Of a DNA stretch of 64,000 nucleotides, positions 16,935 through 25,947 are shown piece after piece (the first letter of the stretch is position 1; each line of letters opens with the position of its first letter). This DNA is from an uncultured Prevotellaceae bacterium (GTDB lineage Bacteria > Bacteroidota > Bacteroidia > Bacteroidales > Bacteroidaceae). The stretch covers positions 173,226 to 237,225 of the forward strand of contig CACZGH010000010.1 in the NCBI GenBank assembly GCA_902780635.1, given 5' to 3'. A program made the position numbers and the translations under genes. The notes beneath the pieces are model-generated. The model searched no databases and was not told the DNA's origin. It saw nothing but the letters and a program-made list of their open reading frames with translations.

Positions 16935-17708
16935 ATGAATATGTCAAATAATAAGAAAGAACTGAATCTTGCAGTGCTGTTTGACGCAGACAATGTGCCC
17001 TACTCACATGTGCAAGAGATGCTTAACGAGATAGCCAAATATGGCATACCGACCATCAAACGTATTTATGGCGACTGGACGAAACCAGCTTTAGGAGGTT
17101 GGAAGACAGTGTTGTTGGAAAATGCCATCACCCCCATCCAACAATATAGTTATACGACAGGAAAGAATGCCACCGACTCAGCGATGATCATCGACGCGAT
17201 GGACATTTTGCACAGTGACAAAGTAGATGGCTTTTGCATTATCTCAAGTGACAGCGACTTCACCCGTCTGGCCACCCGTCTGCGTGAGTCGAGCATGTTT
17301 GTCATTGGCATGGGAGAGCGCAAGACCCCTCGTCCATTTATCGTGTCATGCGACAAATTTATATACATAGAGAATTTGGGCAACGAAGACGAAGAGACAG
17401 CGCCTCAGAAACAAGAGAACAAAGAAGAGGCGAAACCCGCCCAACCTAAGGAAAAAATCAGCAATGCGCTCATTAAACTGCTGCGCCACACCATCGACGA
17501 CCTGGCTGACGACAATGACTGGGTGTCACTGGCTGAGGTGGGCAGTCTGATTATGAAGAAACGTCCTGACTTTGACCCCCGTAACTATGGTTTCCAGAAA
17601 CTCACGCCCCTGATAGAGTCGTGTCCAAAGTATTTTGAGATAGAGAAGCGCAAGGCTGAGAACAGCCATGTGGTGCATGTGTTTGTGCGTCTGAAGAAAG
17701 GCAAATAA
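16935..17708 (+). CDS. NYN (LabA/DUF88-like) ribonuclease-fold protein with OST-HTH
   Basis: About 257 residues, cytoplasmic. The NYN/PIN-like domain has its acidic residues in LAVLFDADNVPY and in IISSDSDFTRLATRLRE; a Lys/Glu-rich linker follows, then a C-terminal OST-HTH/LOTUS-like domain (LIKLLRHTIDDLADDNDWVS, FDPRNYGFQKLTPLIES). The family binds and probably cleaves RNA with a Mg-dependent PIN-like centre; its bacterial targets are largely unknown. The frame extends upstream, but the promoter sits inside that extension, which fixes the start at this ATG or the one six bases later. It converges on the lipoprotein gene with an 18-bp gap. Confidence 0.8.
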   Translation: MNMSNNKKELNLAVLFDADNVPYSHVQEMLNEIAKYGIPTIKRIYGDWTKPALGGWKTVLLENAITPIQQYSYTTGKNATDSAMIIDAMDILHSDKVDGFCIISSDSDFTRLATRLRESSMFVIGMGERKTPRPFIVSCDKFIYIENLGNEDEETAPQKQENKEEAKPAQPKEKISNALIKLLRHTIDDLADDNDWVSLAEVGSLIMKKRPDFDPRNYGFQKLTPLIESCPKYFEIEKRKAENSHVVHVFVRLKKGK

Positions 17709-17726
17709 ACACCTTTACCCCATTGC

Positions 17727-18311
17727 TCACTGTACCTCGAAATCGTATTTTTTACCTTTGATGGTGGTAAAGGTACCAGCATAATAACTCCCACGGCACT
17801 CATACTGCCCGTTGAAAGTGCCGCTATGATGGCCGCTGGGGGTAAATTCTTTCATGACCAGGTGCATGGACCCCTTGGCGTTAACAGCTACCATAGAGAC
17901 TATTTTCAACGAGAATTTGGATTGTGGGCGATCATTGTAGTAATAATATCCCACGAAGTCACCTTCACCCACATCGCTGAGATCATGCAACCGCATCGTG
18001 ATGGAGTAAGGTCCGATTTTACCTTCCATTTCTTCGAGGTCGATGTCCTCCCAGTCCTCCGCCTCATTGGTGTCTTGGATGTCTTCGGGTTCTTCTGACA
18101 CCTCTGTGTCTTCCTCCTCTTCGCTGTCGATGAACTTCTGCTCGATGACTTGGTCGATGGCGGCTTCACCCAGTGCTTCTTTCACCTTTGCCTCAACGAG
18201 CGAGTCGATATTAGGGGTAGAATCTGCTTTCTCTTTACTGGTGCATGCTGTGATAGCTACCATGAAGAGCAGTACAGAGAAGAAAGCGATGGATGTGATT
18301 AGTTTTTTCAT
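17727..18311 (-). CDS. Hypothetical lipoprotein
   Basis: About 194 residues from the ATG giving MKKLITSIAFF; upstream in-frame codons add only a hydrophilic stretch before the signal peptide. The lipobox is AITAC. An acidic linker (DSEEEEDTEVSEEPEDIQDTNEAEDWEDI) is followed by a ~95-residue beta-rich domain with VGYYYYNDRPQSKFSLKI and GQYECRGSYYAGTF, which looks like a small barrel or lipocalin-like module. I cannot name the family. A TATATTTG promoter element lies about 120 bp upstream on the same strand. Confidence 0.65.
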   Translation of the reverse strand: MKKLITSIAFFSVLLFMVAITACTSKEKADSTPNIDSLVEAKVKEALGEAAIDQVIEQKFIDSEEEEDTEVSEEPEDIQDTNEAEDWEDIDLEEMEGKIGPYSITMRLHDLSDVGEGDFVGYYYYNDRPQSKFSLKIVSMVAVNAKGSMHLVMKEFTPSGHHSGTFNGQYECRGSYYAGTFTTIKGKKYDFEVQ

Positions 18312-18429
18312 TTTCCAAAGGTGTGTTTGAAGTGGTATGGAAAGCTTATACAATCAAACAACAGGCAATTGAACGGCTAGCTGTGAAGCGAGATCAGGGA
18401 GTAAGCCGTTCTTGGGCCTGTTGAGATTG

Positions 18430-18437
18430 CAAATATA
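18430..18437 (-). promoter_or_regulatory. -7 element (TATATTTG) of the lipoprotein gene
   Basis: Minus-strand TAnnTTTG match in the 18312-18526 gap; no clean TTTG partner is seen. Confidence 0.4.
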
Positions 18438-18526
18438 ATAAATATTTTTGATGGTGCGATAGAAAAAAGCTTTTTTTGAACTTTTGGAAGGTGTTTTTTT
18501 GACTTAGTGTGAAAAACGCCTCCATT

Positions 18527-19111
18527 TCAGCCTTTCGTATCGAAAGCGTGATCCGTCAAATCCTCGGCGGCCATCAAGCCCTCCTGCTCTTCCACAGGGC
18601 GATAAGCTTGAGGTGTGGTATGGTCGGCCAGCCAGATACGGTTGAGCGTATAGGTCAGCGATGTGAGTGTCTTTTCCCTCACTTTCGGTCTCAGGTCACA
18701 CTCCCATACGGTGATACAGTGCCATCCCATCTTTGCGAGCATCAGTTGCTCTGCTACATCTCGCCGCTGGTTTCTGCTGATTTTGGCCACCCAGAAGTCC
18801 CTGTTGGTATGAGGAATCCTACAACAGATGGAGTCTGCTATCTCGTCATTGGAATCCGGTGGGGGGAATGTCACACCATGCCCATGCCAAAAACAGCCAT
18901 TGACGAAGATACACGTACGATATTTCCTCAGCACCAAGTCGGGATGGCCTGGCAACCGAGGAGAATTAAGCCGGTATCGGAATCCATTTTTCCACAGCCA
19001 ACGGCGCACGACCATTTCCGGTTTGGTGTTCTTGGAACGGATGGCCGCCATGTTTTTATGCCGTTGTTCCGACACTAATGGAGATGCAGGCAGAACTGTC
19101 GATTTATCCAT
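18527..19111 (-). CDS. vsr: Very-short-patch mismatch endonuclease (Vsr)
   Basis: A 194-residue Vsr-family endonuclease, which nicks 5' to T in T:G mismatches left by deamination of 5-methylcytosine. Seen: MAAIRSKNTKPEMVVRRWLW at the N-terminus, the catalytic-site region PGHPDLVL, FVNGCFWHGH with the metal/active-site histidines, and NRDFWVAKISRNQRRD. There is an extra C-terminal tail of ~40 residues. Vsr genes usually neighbour a cytosine-5 methyltransferase; none is present here, so it acts with a methylase elsewhere or is an orphan remnant. Its start overlaps the end of the small membrane-protein gene by 8 bp, so it is the last gene of that cluster. Confidence 0.9.
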   Translation of the reverse strand: MDKSTVLPASPLVSEQRHKNMAAIRSKNTKPEMVVRRWLWKNGFRYRLNSPRLPGHPDLVLRKYRTCIFVNGCFWHGHGVTFPPPDSNDEIADSICCRIPHTNRDFWVAKISRNQRRDVAEQLMLAKMGWHCITVWECDLRPKVREKTLTSLTYTLNRIWLADHTTPQAYRPVEEQEGLMAAEDLTDHAFDTKG

Positions 19112-19427
19112 GTGCTAATCGGCGATACCGATATCTCATGGCAAAACAGACACACACCACGATGGCGATAAGCACGGTGATGACTGCCCACACCAGCATG
19201 GATGGAGGGAACTGGTCGGGTGCGGCGCCTCCAGGCATCATCGGCATGGAAGAGAGGCTGTCGGACACAGAATTGACACTGTCGGAGATGCTGTCGGTGA
19301 CCTGCCTGATAGGTTTGCCGATGGTATCGAGGTCAAAACGTCGAGGTCTGATATACTCGTCTTGTATCACTTTTCTGCCACATCCCGACGGTACTGGCAG
19401 TGGTGCAACGTCTAATAATCTGATCAT
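19104..19427 (-). CDS. Small single-span membrane protein
   Basis: 107 residues: a hydrophilic first half with a repeated SxSDSV pattern (DSISDSVNSVSDSLSS), a Pro/Met-rich spacer, then one transmembrane helix (about residues 76-97) and a basic C-terminus (MRYRYRR). The likely topology is one span with the basic tail in the cytoplasm. Family not recognised. It overlaps the vsr start and follows a second small membrane protein, so translation is probably coupled. Confidence 0.5.
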   Translation of the reverse strand: MIRLLDVAPLPVPSGCGRKVIQDEYIRPRRFDLDTIGKPIRQVTDSISDSVNSVSDSLSSMPMMPGGAAPDQFPPSMLVWAVITVLIAIVVCVCFAMRYRYRRLAHG

Positions 19428-19457
19428 TCCTATAAATTTTTTATTAATGATGAATTG

Positions 19458-19790
19458 TCAATTGTGAATGATAAAAATCAGCTGTATCAATGCTCCTGTC
19501 AAGAAACTGATGGCATTGCAGAGTAGGCTGTAGATGGCTGCATGATAGAGGTTTTTGATGAAGAGGTCATACCACAGAGCCTCCACCAACACCACCAGTA
19601 GCTCACCGATGAGCAATGTGCTCCAACCGTTTCCTACATACAGGAGATAGAGGTTGAGCGGTATATTGGTCAGTATATTTATAATGACCGAAGCAAGAAG
19701 GACCTTCCTCCTTTTCTCGCCCAACAACAATAGTACTCCCATTTCTATCAGTATGGTGACTATGAGTGCCCATGTCAGATTGCCCATCAT
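19458..19790 (-). CDS. Small multi-span membrane protein
   Basis: 110 residues with three or four hydrophobic helices (LTWALIVTILIEMGVLLLL, VLLASVIINILTNIPLNLYL, LLIGELLVVLVEALWYDLFI and a C-terminal span). No charged active site or family signature is visible. It lies 16 bp after the MFS-like gene and 30 bp before the next small membrane gene, so it belongs to the same transcript. Confidence 0.6.
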   Translation of the reverse strand: MMGNLTWALIVTILIEMGVLLLLGEKRRKVLLASVIINILTNIPLNLYLLYVGNGWSTLLIGELLVVLVEALWYDLFIKNLYHAAIYSLLCNAISFLTGALIQLIFIIHN

Positions 19791-19806
19791 CTTCTCCTCC
19801 TTTCGT

Positions 19807-20802
19807 TTACCAAATCGCTATCAGATAACCTGGTATCAATGCCGCCGCCAACCATCCGAAGGCGAGGCCTTCTCTCCCTTTAAGTGCCACATTAGCCAGG
19901 TATAATGTGACGGGCATCGTCAGATTGATGGCAAACAGTCCAGCCAAGAAGATGGCCACGTTGTAGTTTTTGCCGATAAAGCACACTGCCACTGTCACCA
20001 ATGCGATGGCCAATGCCCCTACGATGCCGACACGTTTGGCCAGCCATCCACCCGCCATTTTTCCTATCATTGAGGTCGCTCCTATGATCAGCACGAGTGT
20101 TTGTGTCTTGCTGACGCCATGGGTGAATATTTCTCCCACATACGACCGGAACATGACGAAACCTATCAGTGCTGCCATGGCGATCCATATGAGTGTTTTC
20201 GTGATTCGCGGTTCGCATTTAGCCGTTTGTTGTTCGCTGTTTGTATCATTTTTAGAGGCGTATAGCCAACATATCATCGTCATTATTCCCATCAGTAGAA
20301 GGAAAGCGAGGAGCAGTGGCCAGGAGCAGAACACCAGTCCCACAGACAGCCCCATAGCACCAGTAGACACGAATACGCCCAATGCCCGCATGTCATTTCC
20401 TGTCCACACCGCCGTCAGTTTGCCTCCCCATACATGAAAACATGAATTGCCCATGCCCAACAGTGTCGCCACCGTCAGCATGGTCCCAGACGAAGGTATC
20501 ATACCCCCCGCATCATGCCACCAAGCCGCCAAAAGCACCGCCAAGGTGAGGAGGGCGGCCGCTATGGGCAGCAACCATGGTCGAAGTCTGGACGAGTCGG
20601 CACACATCCCCGTGAGCGGCTGTGTCATGAAAGCCAATATATTGTAGGTGAGGAAGACCCCTGTCATGAGCGCCATACTCTCTGAAGAGACCATCAGGTA
20701 GAGGCAGCACACGCACAATCCGTCGACCAGAAAATGCAATATGCTACTGGCTGTCAATAGCCATAGATTGTTTTTCAGCGTCTCTTGCATACCATTTGTC
20801 AT
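19807..20802 (-). CDS. MFS-like membrane transporter
   Basis: A 331-residue integral membrane protein with about ten predicted spans in two halves, separated by a hydrophilic loop (YASKNDTNSEQQTAKCEPRITK, about 185-206). Glycine-rich helices such as GVFLTYNILAFMTQPLTGMCAD and a loop GKMAGGWLAKRVG resemble the conserved loops between helices of major-facilitator carriers. It is shorter than the usual ~400 residues. The substrate is unknown. It is the first gene of a run with two small membrane proteins and vsr; a TATCTTTG element lies about 45 bp upstream. Confidence 0.65.
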   Translation of the reverse strand: MTNGMQETLKNNLWLLTASSILHFLVDGLCVCCLYLMVSSESMALMTGVFLTYNILAFMTQPLTGMCADSSRLRPWLLPIAAALLTLAVLLAAWWHDAGGMIPSSGTMLTVATLLGMGNSCFHVWGGKLTAVWTGNDMRALGVFVSTGAMGLSVGLVFCSWPLLLAFLLLMGIMTMICWLYASKNDTNSEQQTAKCEPRITKTLIWIAMAALIGFVMFRSYVGEIFTHGVSKTQTLVLIIGATSMIGKMAGGWLAKRVGIVGALAIALVTVAVCFIGKNYNVAIFLAGLFAINLTMPVTLYLANVALKGREGLAFGWLAAALIPGYLIAIW

Positions 20803-20846
20803 TAACCCACACTAACATGAGGTACATCCTTTCTTTTTGTCGAAGA

Positions 20847-20854
20847 CAAAGATA
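20847..20854 (-). promoter_or_regulatory. -7 element (TATCTTTG) of the transporter cluster
   Basis: Minus-strand TAnnTTTG match about 45 bp before the MFS-like start codon. Confidence 0.5.
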
Positions 20855-20919
20855 ATGATAAAATGCAGAAAACATGAAAAAGTTACAGAAATTTAAATGA
20901 TTTTCATGTTTTATTAACT

Positions 20920-20960
20920 GAAGCTTCGGAACTTCTTGGAGTTAAGGAGTTAAGAAGTGT
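20920..20960. repeat. TTAAGGAG-word repeat B
   Basis: 'aacttcttggagttaaggagttaagaagt': two TTAAG words inside an AACTTCTT…AAGAAGT inverted repeat. The same words form a much larger island at 31.5 kb. The rest of the 20803-21124 gap holds divergent promoter sequence. Confidence 0.5.
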
Positions 20961-21059
20961 CAAAAAGAGGCATGTCGTCATTTCGTTACATTTTTCGCCT
21001 TTTTTTTATAATTATCTATTAAAAATGTCTTTTTTAGTCGATGTTTTTGTTTTTTTTAT

Positions 21060-21067
21060 TATATTTG
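21060..21067 (+). promoter_or_regulatory. -7 element (TATATTTG) of the Omp28-like gene
   Basis: TAnnTTTG match about 57 bp before the ATG, within a T-rich stretch; the -33 element is not clear. Confidence 0.45.
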
Positions 21068-21124
21068 CAGTCTAAGGTGCCGATTTTACTCGTACTAACC
21101 TAACTACTTAAAGCCTCATCCTAT

Positions 21125-22849
21125 ATGCGCAAATTGTTTTTAGTCCTTTTCCTCAGTCTTTTGGCTCTTGTAGGGGCTGCGCAAGCGACCCATACATTAG
21201 GCTACTGCACGGACGACCTGGATGGAGCTGACATGGTAGGCATAGACGAAGAGGCCCGTATCTCAGGTGCCATCCATTTGCCTGCCACTGTCATGCAGCG
21301 TTATAAGGATGGGCGCATCATCCGCATCAAGGTGGCCTTGCGTGACGGAATTGAGAAGCCCTCGGTATGGGTACGCACCTCACTCACAGAGAGCAGTAAG
21401 GTAGTACAAAGCATCAGCCACTTGGAGTATGGCTGGAATGAGGTGACGCTCAACAACCCACTGACCATTGACGGCAGCGACCTCTACATCGGTTTCACTT
21501 TCACCCAACCTGCCGGCGTGAAAGGTGTGCTTGCCAAGGGCGATGGCACCAGCGACACCTCCTTACTGGCCATTGATAACGAATGGGACGACTATCACAG
21601 CCAAGGCTTGGGCATCCTTTACATCCAGGCCATCGTAGAAGCCGACATGCCCAGCCATGACTTAGGTCTCATCAGTATCGGTACCGACAGTCTCTGCTAT
21701 GGCACCGGCAGTCAGCTACAAGCTACCACCACCATAGAATGCCTCGGTGCGCTGCCGATGAGCGGTTACACTTTGACATGGAGCGTCGACGGCGAGACGG
21801 TTTCCACTGTGGAAAATGATGTTACCCTCTCTGCCGGTGAGACCCTCCAAGCCACCTACACCTTCGACCTCTCTACGCTCAATGAGGGTGAGCACGCTAT
21901 CGAAGCAACCATCCTTTCATCTGGTGATGACGAGAAGCCTGCCAACAACACATTGAGCACACCATTTTACGTCTATACTACCCCCTATGGGCGCAAGGTG
22001 CTTTTAGAACATTTCACCTCACTGCCCTGTGTCAACTGTCCACCAGTAGACCAACTCCTTGAGAGTGTCGTCAAGACCCGCGACGACGTGGTGTGGGTGT
22101 CACACCATGTGGGCTTCCGCAACGATGAGTTCACCATTGAAGCCAGTGAGCCATACGTGCGATTTGGCGTAGAGGGCAATCCCTATATCATGCTCGACCG
22201 AAGTCAGGTAGACGGTGACACACCTGCTTTCATCGTCGGTGCCTACACGGCAGAAGAGCTGAGTGAGGCATTCGACGGTGTTGCCTCGCGTCCTGCGTTA
22301 GTAACGCTGAATGCCAGTCTGGATGCCGACGGACGGCATTTGACCACCGAGGTGAGTGGTGAAGCCAAAACCTTCTTTAAGAATCTCTATCCCCGTGCTA
22401 CACTCAACGTGTTCGTCGTGGAAGACGATGTGCTGGCGGAGGGCCGACAGGTCGGCGACACGAACAAGAAACGCCATGACCACATCACCCGCGCCATCCT
22501 CACCCGTCAGGCCGGCGACCTGCTCAGTTGGACTGGCGACACCTCTTTCAGTCAAGTCTACACCACAGAAGCTGATGAAGCCTGGGATTTGTCGCACCTG
22601 CGTGTCGTGGCTTTCGTCACTGCCGCTGCCGACCGTAGCACTGGCTACCCCACCGGCGAAGTGCTCAACACCACACAGGTTTTTCTCGACAGCACTGTGG
22701 GCATCACCACACCTCATGCTGACTCTCAGCATACCCCATGCTACTACACCCTTGGCGGACTGCCAATGTACCATCGTCCCACCACGCCTGGTATCTACAT
22801 CGTAGATGACGGGCATGGATGCCGACAGAAAATACAAATCAACTACTAA
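21125..22849 (+). CDS. Omp28-related secreted protein with thioredoxin-like domain
   Basis: 574 residues. After a signal peptide (cleavage near GAAQA) come a beta-sandwich-like N-terminal part and an Ig-like domain (about 185-285, ending PANNTLSTPFYVYT). A thioredoxin-fold segment follows, beginning VLLEHFTSLPCVNCPPVD, whose CxxC and position match the Omp28-type outer-membrane proteins of Porphyromonas and Prevotella. The C-terminus (YYTLGGLPMYHRPTTPGIYI) is a variant of the tail shared by other secreted proteins here, which suggests surface delivery. It is followed after 20 bp by another large secreted protein on the same transcript. Adhesin or redox roles are possible. Confidence 0.65.
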   Translation: MRKLFLVLFLSLLALVGAAQATHTLGYCTDDLDGADMVGIDEEARISGAIHLPATVMQRYKDGRIIRIKVALRDGIEKPSVWVRTSLTESSKVVQSISHLEYGWNEVTLNNPLTIDGSDLYIGFTFTQPAGVKGVLAKGDGTSDTSLLAIDNEWDDYHSQGLGILYIQAIVEADMPSHDLGLISIGTDSLCYGTGSQLQATTTIECLGALPMSGYTLTWSVDGETVSTVENDVTLSAGETLQATYTFDLSTLNEGEHAIEATILSSGDDEKPANNTLSTPFYVYTTPYGRKVLLEHFTSLPCVNCPPVDQLLESVVKTRDDVVWVSHHVGFRNDEFTIEASEPYVRFGVEGNPYIMLDRSQVDGDTPAFIVGAYTAEELSEAFDGVASRPALVTLNASLDADGRHLTTEVSGEAKTFFKNLYPRATLNVFVVEDDVLAEGRQVGDTNKKRHDHITRAILTRQAGDLLSWTGDTSFSQVYTTEADEAWDLSHLRVVAFVTAAADRSTGYPTGEVLNTTQVFLDSTVGITTPHADSQHTPCYYTLGGLPMYHRPTTPGIYIVDDGHGCRQKIQINY

Positions 22850-22869
22850 CCAACTATTTACAAAACTTT

Positions 22870-25800
22870 ATGCATTCTTTTACTACCCGATATACACGTC
22901 TCACTGTCCTGTCCATCGTCATGGCTTTCGTCAGCAACAGCATGGCACAGACTCAACTGCCCTACCGTCAGACTTTCGACGATGTGAGCGACTTTGAGAC
23001 TTTCGTTGTGGCCGACGAAAACAACGACCAACAGACCTGGCAATACGACGATATCGACCAAGCAGTGCGGTGCGAGCGCGACTACGATGCCGACGACTGG
23101 CTTCTCACGCCCGTGTTTGCGCTGGACAAAGGCAAGACCTACCGTCTCACCTTCATCGCTTACAATGAGATGGAAGGTGCGGAGACGATCGCCGTCTTTA
23201 TGGGCAGCGGACGACGGGTGTCGGCCATGACCATCAGCGTGCTACCAACTACCACGGTATCGACAACCACCCCACAGACCTATACCACTATCTTCACTGT
23301 AGAGGAAAGCGACGACTATCGAATCGCATTCCACCACAGTACCATCAACGACCCTTACTCCAACTGTCTCTACCTCGACAATATCAGCCTGGAAGAGACC
23401 ACCAGTCGGGCAGCCCCCGCTCCTGTGAGTGACCTGACTATAACACCTGGAGCACAGGGAGCGCTTACTGCCACCATCTCCCTGCGAGTGCCCGACCAAA
23501 CCATCGACCAGCAGCCCCTCAGTGAGGTGACCAAGGTGAGCCTATATCGTGACAACTTATTGATACACACCTTCGACGCCCCTGCACCTGGTACCACGCT
23601 GACCTATACCGACAACGAAGGGGTGACCAACGGGCTGCACGTCTACAAAGCCATCGCCACTAACGACGAAGGCAGTAGCGACCCCACAGAGACAAAAGCC
23701 TACATCGGTACCGACGTGCCCGGTGCTGTGGAGAACCTGCATTTCACCTACGACTACGACACCTATGAGGCCATTGTCACCTGGGACGCTCCCACCATAG
23801 GTGCCAACGGCGGATATATCGACCCCTCTCACATCAGATACAGTCTGCGCAAATATCCACTGACCTCCGATAAGACCATCACACCAGAACCCATCAGCGA
23901 GACCCGCTTTGAAGACCATGTAGACATCGAATGGCTCGACTCCGTGGCAGAAGTACGCTACCGTGAAACCGAGGAGCAGTATCACTATCCCGTGGCCCAC
24001 ACCATCGTCATCGACGGACAAAGTCGAACATGCTATTATGTGAAGGCCGTCAACGATATCGGCACTGGACCAGAGGCCACCTCAGAGAGCTATATCATAG
24101 GCGACGCTTACACGCTACCTTTCGAAGAATCCTTTCCTGGAGGCTGGTCAACCCACTATTGGTACAAGCCCGTCACGTCAGGACACAGCAGGTGGTATGA
24201 ACTCTCTGATGAACGCTTCTCGCAAGATGGCGACAACGGTTTCCTGGCGTTTACGGCCTCCGTGAATGATGAGGATCAGACCTCAATCGAAGAGACGGCG
24301 ATGGCACAGACCGGCCGACTGTGCATGGCCGATGTCACCAATCCCTTTATCTCGCTTTATTACCTCTGTGCGTACGCCATGGCATACCCGCTGCTGGTCA
24401 AGGTGTCGACCGACGGTCAGCACTTCACCACGGTGGCCACCCTTGACACCTCCAATGAGGCCAACGCCGGGCGATATGTCAGAGCCACCGTGCCACTGAC
24501 AGGCTTAGCCGGAGCCAAGAGTTGCTATGTAGCCATAGAGACGACGATTGTCAACACCACCGAACTCATCTATGTAGACAACATCCTCATCTACGATCAG
24601 AAGAACCATGACCTCACCGCCAAAATCAGTCATCTGCCATCCCACCTGCGCTCAGACGAGGCACGTACCATGAGCGTGACGGTCAGCAACATGGGCGACC
24701 AGGACGTAACGGAGGGCACCTACACCCTCGACGTGCTGGTGAACGGCCAATTGGCAGGCAATGTTCAGGGGCCGGCAGTGAAAGCCCTTGAGATGGCCAC
24801 TGCCAATGTGGCAGTGACAGCATCTGTCCAAGCACCCTCTTTGAGTGACATCCTCCTGCGTGTGAATTACGATGCCGACCAGAACTTAACCAACAATCTC
24901 ATTGGAGGCGACAGCATCAAAGTGCAGCATCCCTCTTACCCCACCCCACGCACCCTCGTTGTCGCTGAAAACGACGGCAAAGCCACATTGCAATGGCAAG
25001 CCCCACTCCCACCCCGCACTACAGACGAAGCCGTGACCGATAGTTTCGAAGATTATGAAGACTTCACCATCAGTGACATAGGCGACTGGGTATTGATAGA
25101 CGGCGACCAAAGACTCACCTACAGTTGGGGCGAAGACTACAACTGGCCCAACCGCACCCGTCCTCATGCCTTCATTGTGATGACTCCAGCAGAGGTGGAT
25201 CTGCCCAACACTGGCGGCAAAGGCCTTAGCGCCAACTGGCAAGCCCACACAGGCGACAAGATGCTCATGTCGTCGAGTGCTGTCTCTGACGACTGGCTCA
25301 TCTCCACCGAGTTGTCAGGACGTGCACAAACCATCACCTTCTTTGCCCGAGCCACCAATTCCTATTTAGAGACTTTTGACGTGCGCTACTCCACTACCGA
25401 CACCGAGCCAAGTAGTTTCACAAGGATGGGTCAGGAAGAGTCACTCATCGGCTCGGCATGGAAACAATATAGTTACGACCTGCCAGAAGGTAGCCGCCAC
25501 TTTGCCATCCATAAGACCAGCGATGACGGTTTCATGCTTTTCATCGATGACGTGACATTCATCCCCGACACCCTTGCCCGTCAGGACATCACCCTTCAGG
25601 GCTACAACATCTACCGCAATGGCGTGCGTCTCAATGAGGCACTTATCATGCAAAATACCTATACAGACACTGCCGACGGCAGTGACGCTGTCTATACGGT
25701 GACCGCTGTCTACGACAAAGGAGAGTCTGCCAGTTCGAATGAAGCCTATATAGTGAGCGGCATCAGCGAGATTCTTCCCACACCTGTCACCACCGACGAC

Positions 25801-25884
25801 CGTCTCTACGACCTGATGGGCCGCCCGGCCACAGGCAAACAAAGAGGCATCTATATTCAGAAAGGGAAGAAAAGAGTAAAATGA
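22870..25884 (+). CDS. Large secreted multidomain beta-sandwich protein (adhesin-like)
   Basis: About 1004 residues from the ATG that directly precedes the signal peptide (MHSFTTRYTRLTVLSIVMAF…NSMAQ). It contains choice-of-anchor-J-like jelly-roll modules, recognisable by LPYRQTFDD…DDWLLTPVFALDKGKTYRL and again LPFEESFPGGWSTHYW and DSFEDYEDFTISDIGDW…VSDDWLISTEL. Between them are fibronectin-III-like stretches (APVSDLTITPG, DVPGAVENLHFTYDYDTYEAIVTWDAP). The C-terminus LYDLMGRPATGKQRGIYIQK is the tail common to surface proteins here. The function is probably binding or adhesion at the cell surface; there is no catalytic motif. It sits in one operon with the Omp28-like gene. Confidence 0.65.
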   Translation: MHSFTTRYTRLTVLSIVMAFVSNSMAQTQLPYRQTFDDVSDFETFVVADENNDQQTWQYDDIDQAVRCERDYDADDWLLTPVFALDKGKTYRLTFIAYNEMEGAETIAVFMGSGRRVSAMTISVLPTTTVSTTTPQTYTTIFTVEESDDYRIAFHHSTINDPYSNCLYLDNISLEETTSRAAPAPVSDLTITPGAQGALTATISLRVPDQTIDQQPLSEVTKVSLYRDNLLIHTFDAPAPGTTLTYTDNEGVTNGLHVYKAIATNDEGSSDPTETKAYIGTDVPGAVENLHFTYDYDTYEAIVTWDAPTIGANGGYIDPSHIRYSLRKYPLTSDKTITPEPISETRFEDHVDIEWLDSVAEVRYRETEEQYHYPVAHTIVIDGQSRTCYYVKAVNDIGTGPEATSESYIIGDAYTLPFEESFPGGWSTHYWYKPVTSGHSRWYELSDERFSQDGDNGFLAFTASVNDEDQTSIEETAMAQTGRLCMADVTNPFISLYYLCAYAMAYPLLVKVSTDGQHFTTVATLDTSNEANAGRYVRATVPLTGLAGAKSCYVAIETTIVNTTELIYVDNILIYDQKNHDLTAKISHLPSHLRSDEARTMSVTVSNMGDQDVTEGTYTLDVLVNGQLAGNVQGPAVKALEMATANVAVTASVQAPSLSDILLRVNYDADQNLTNNLIGGDSIKVQHPSYPTPRTLVVAENDGKATLQWQAPLPPRTTDEAVTDSFEDYEDFTISDIGDWVLIDGDQRLTYSWGEDYNWPNRTRPHAFIVMTPAEVDLPNTGGKGLSANWQAHTGDKMLMSSSAVSDDWLISTELSGRAQTITFFARATNSYLETFDVRYSTTDTEPSSFTRMGQEESLIGSAWKQYSYDLPEGSRHFAIHKTSDDGFMLFIDDVTFIPDTLARQDITLQGYNIYRNGVRLNEALIMQNTYTDTADGSDAVYTVTAVYDKGESASSNEAYIVSGISEILPTPVTTDDRLYDLMGRPATGKQRGIYIQKGKKRVK

Positions 25885-25947
25885 AAAATGAAAAATTAAG
25901 ACTATATTTTTATTCATTCTATGTTTAACCTAAAAATGTACGAAAGT

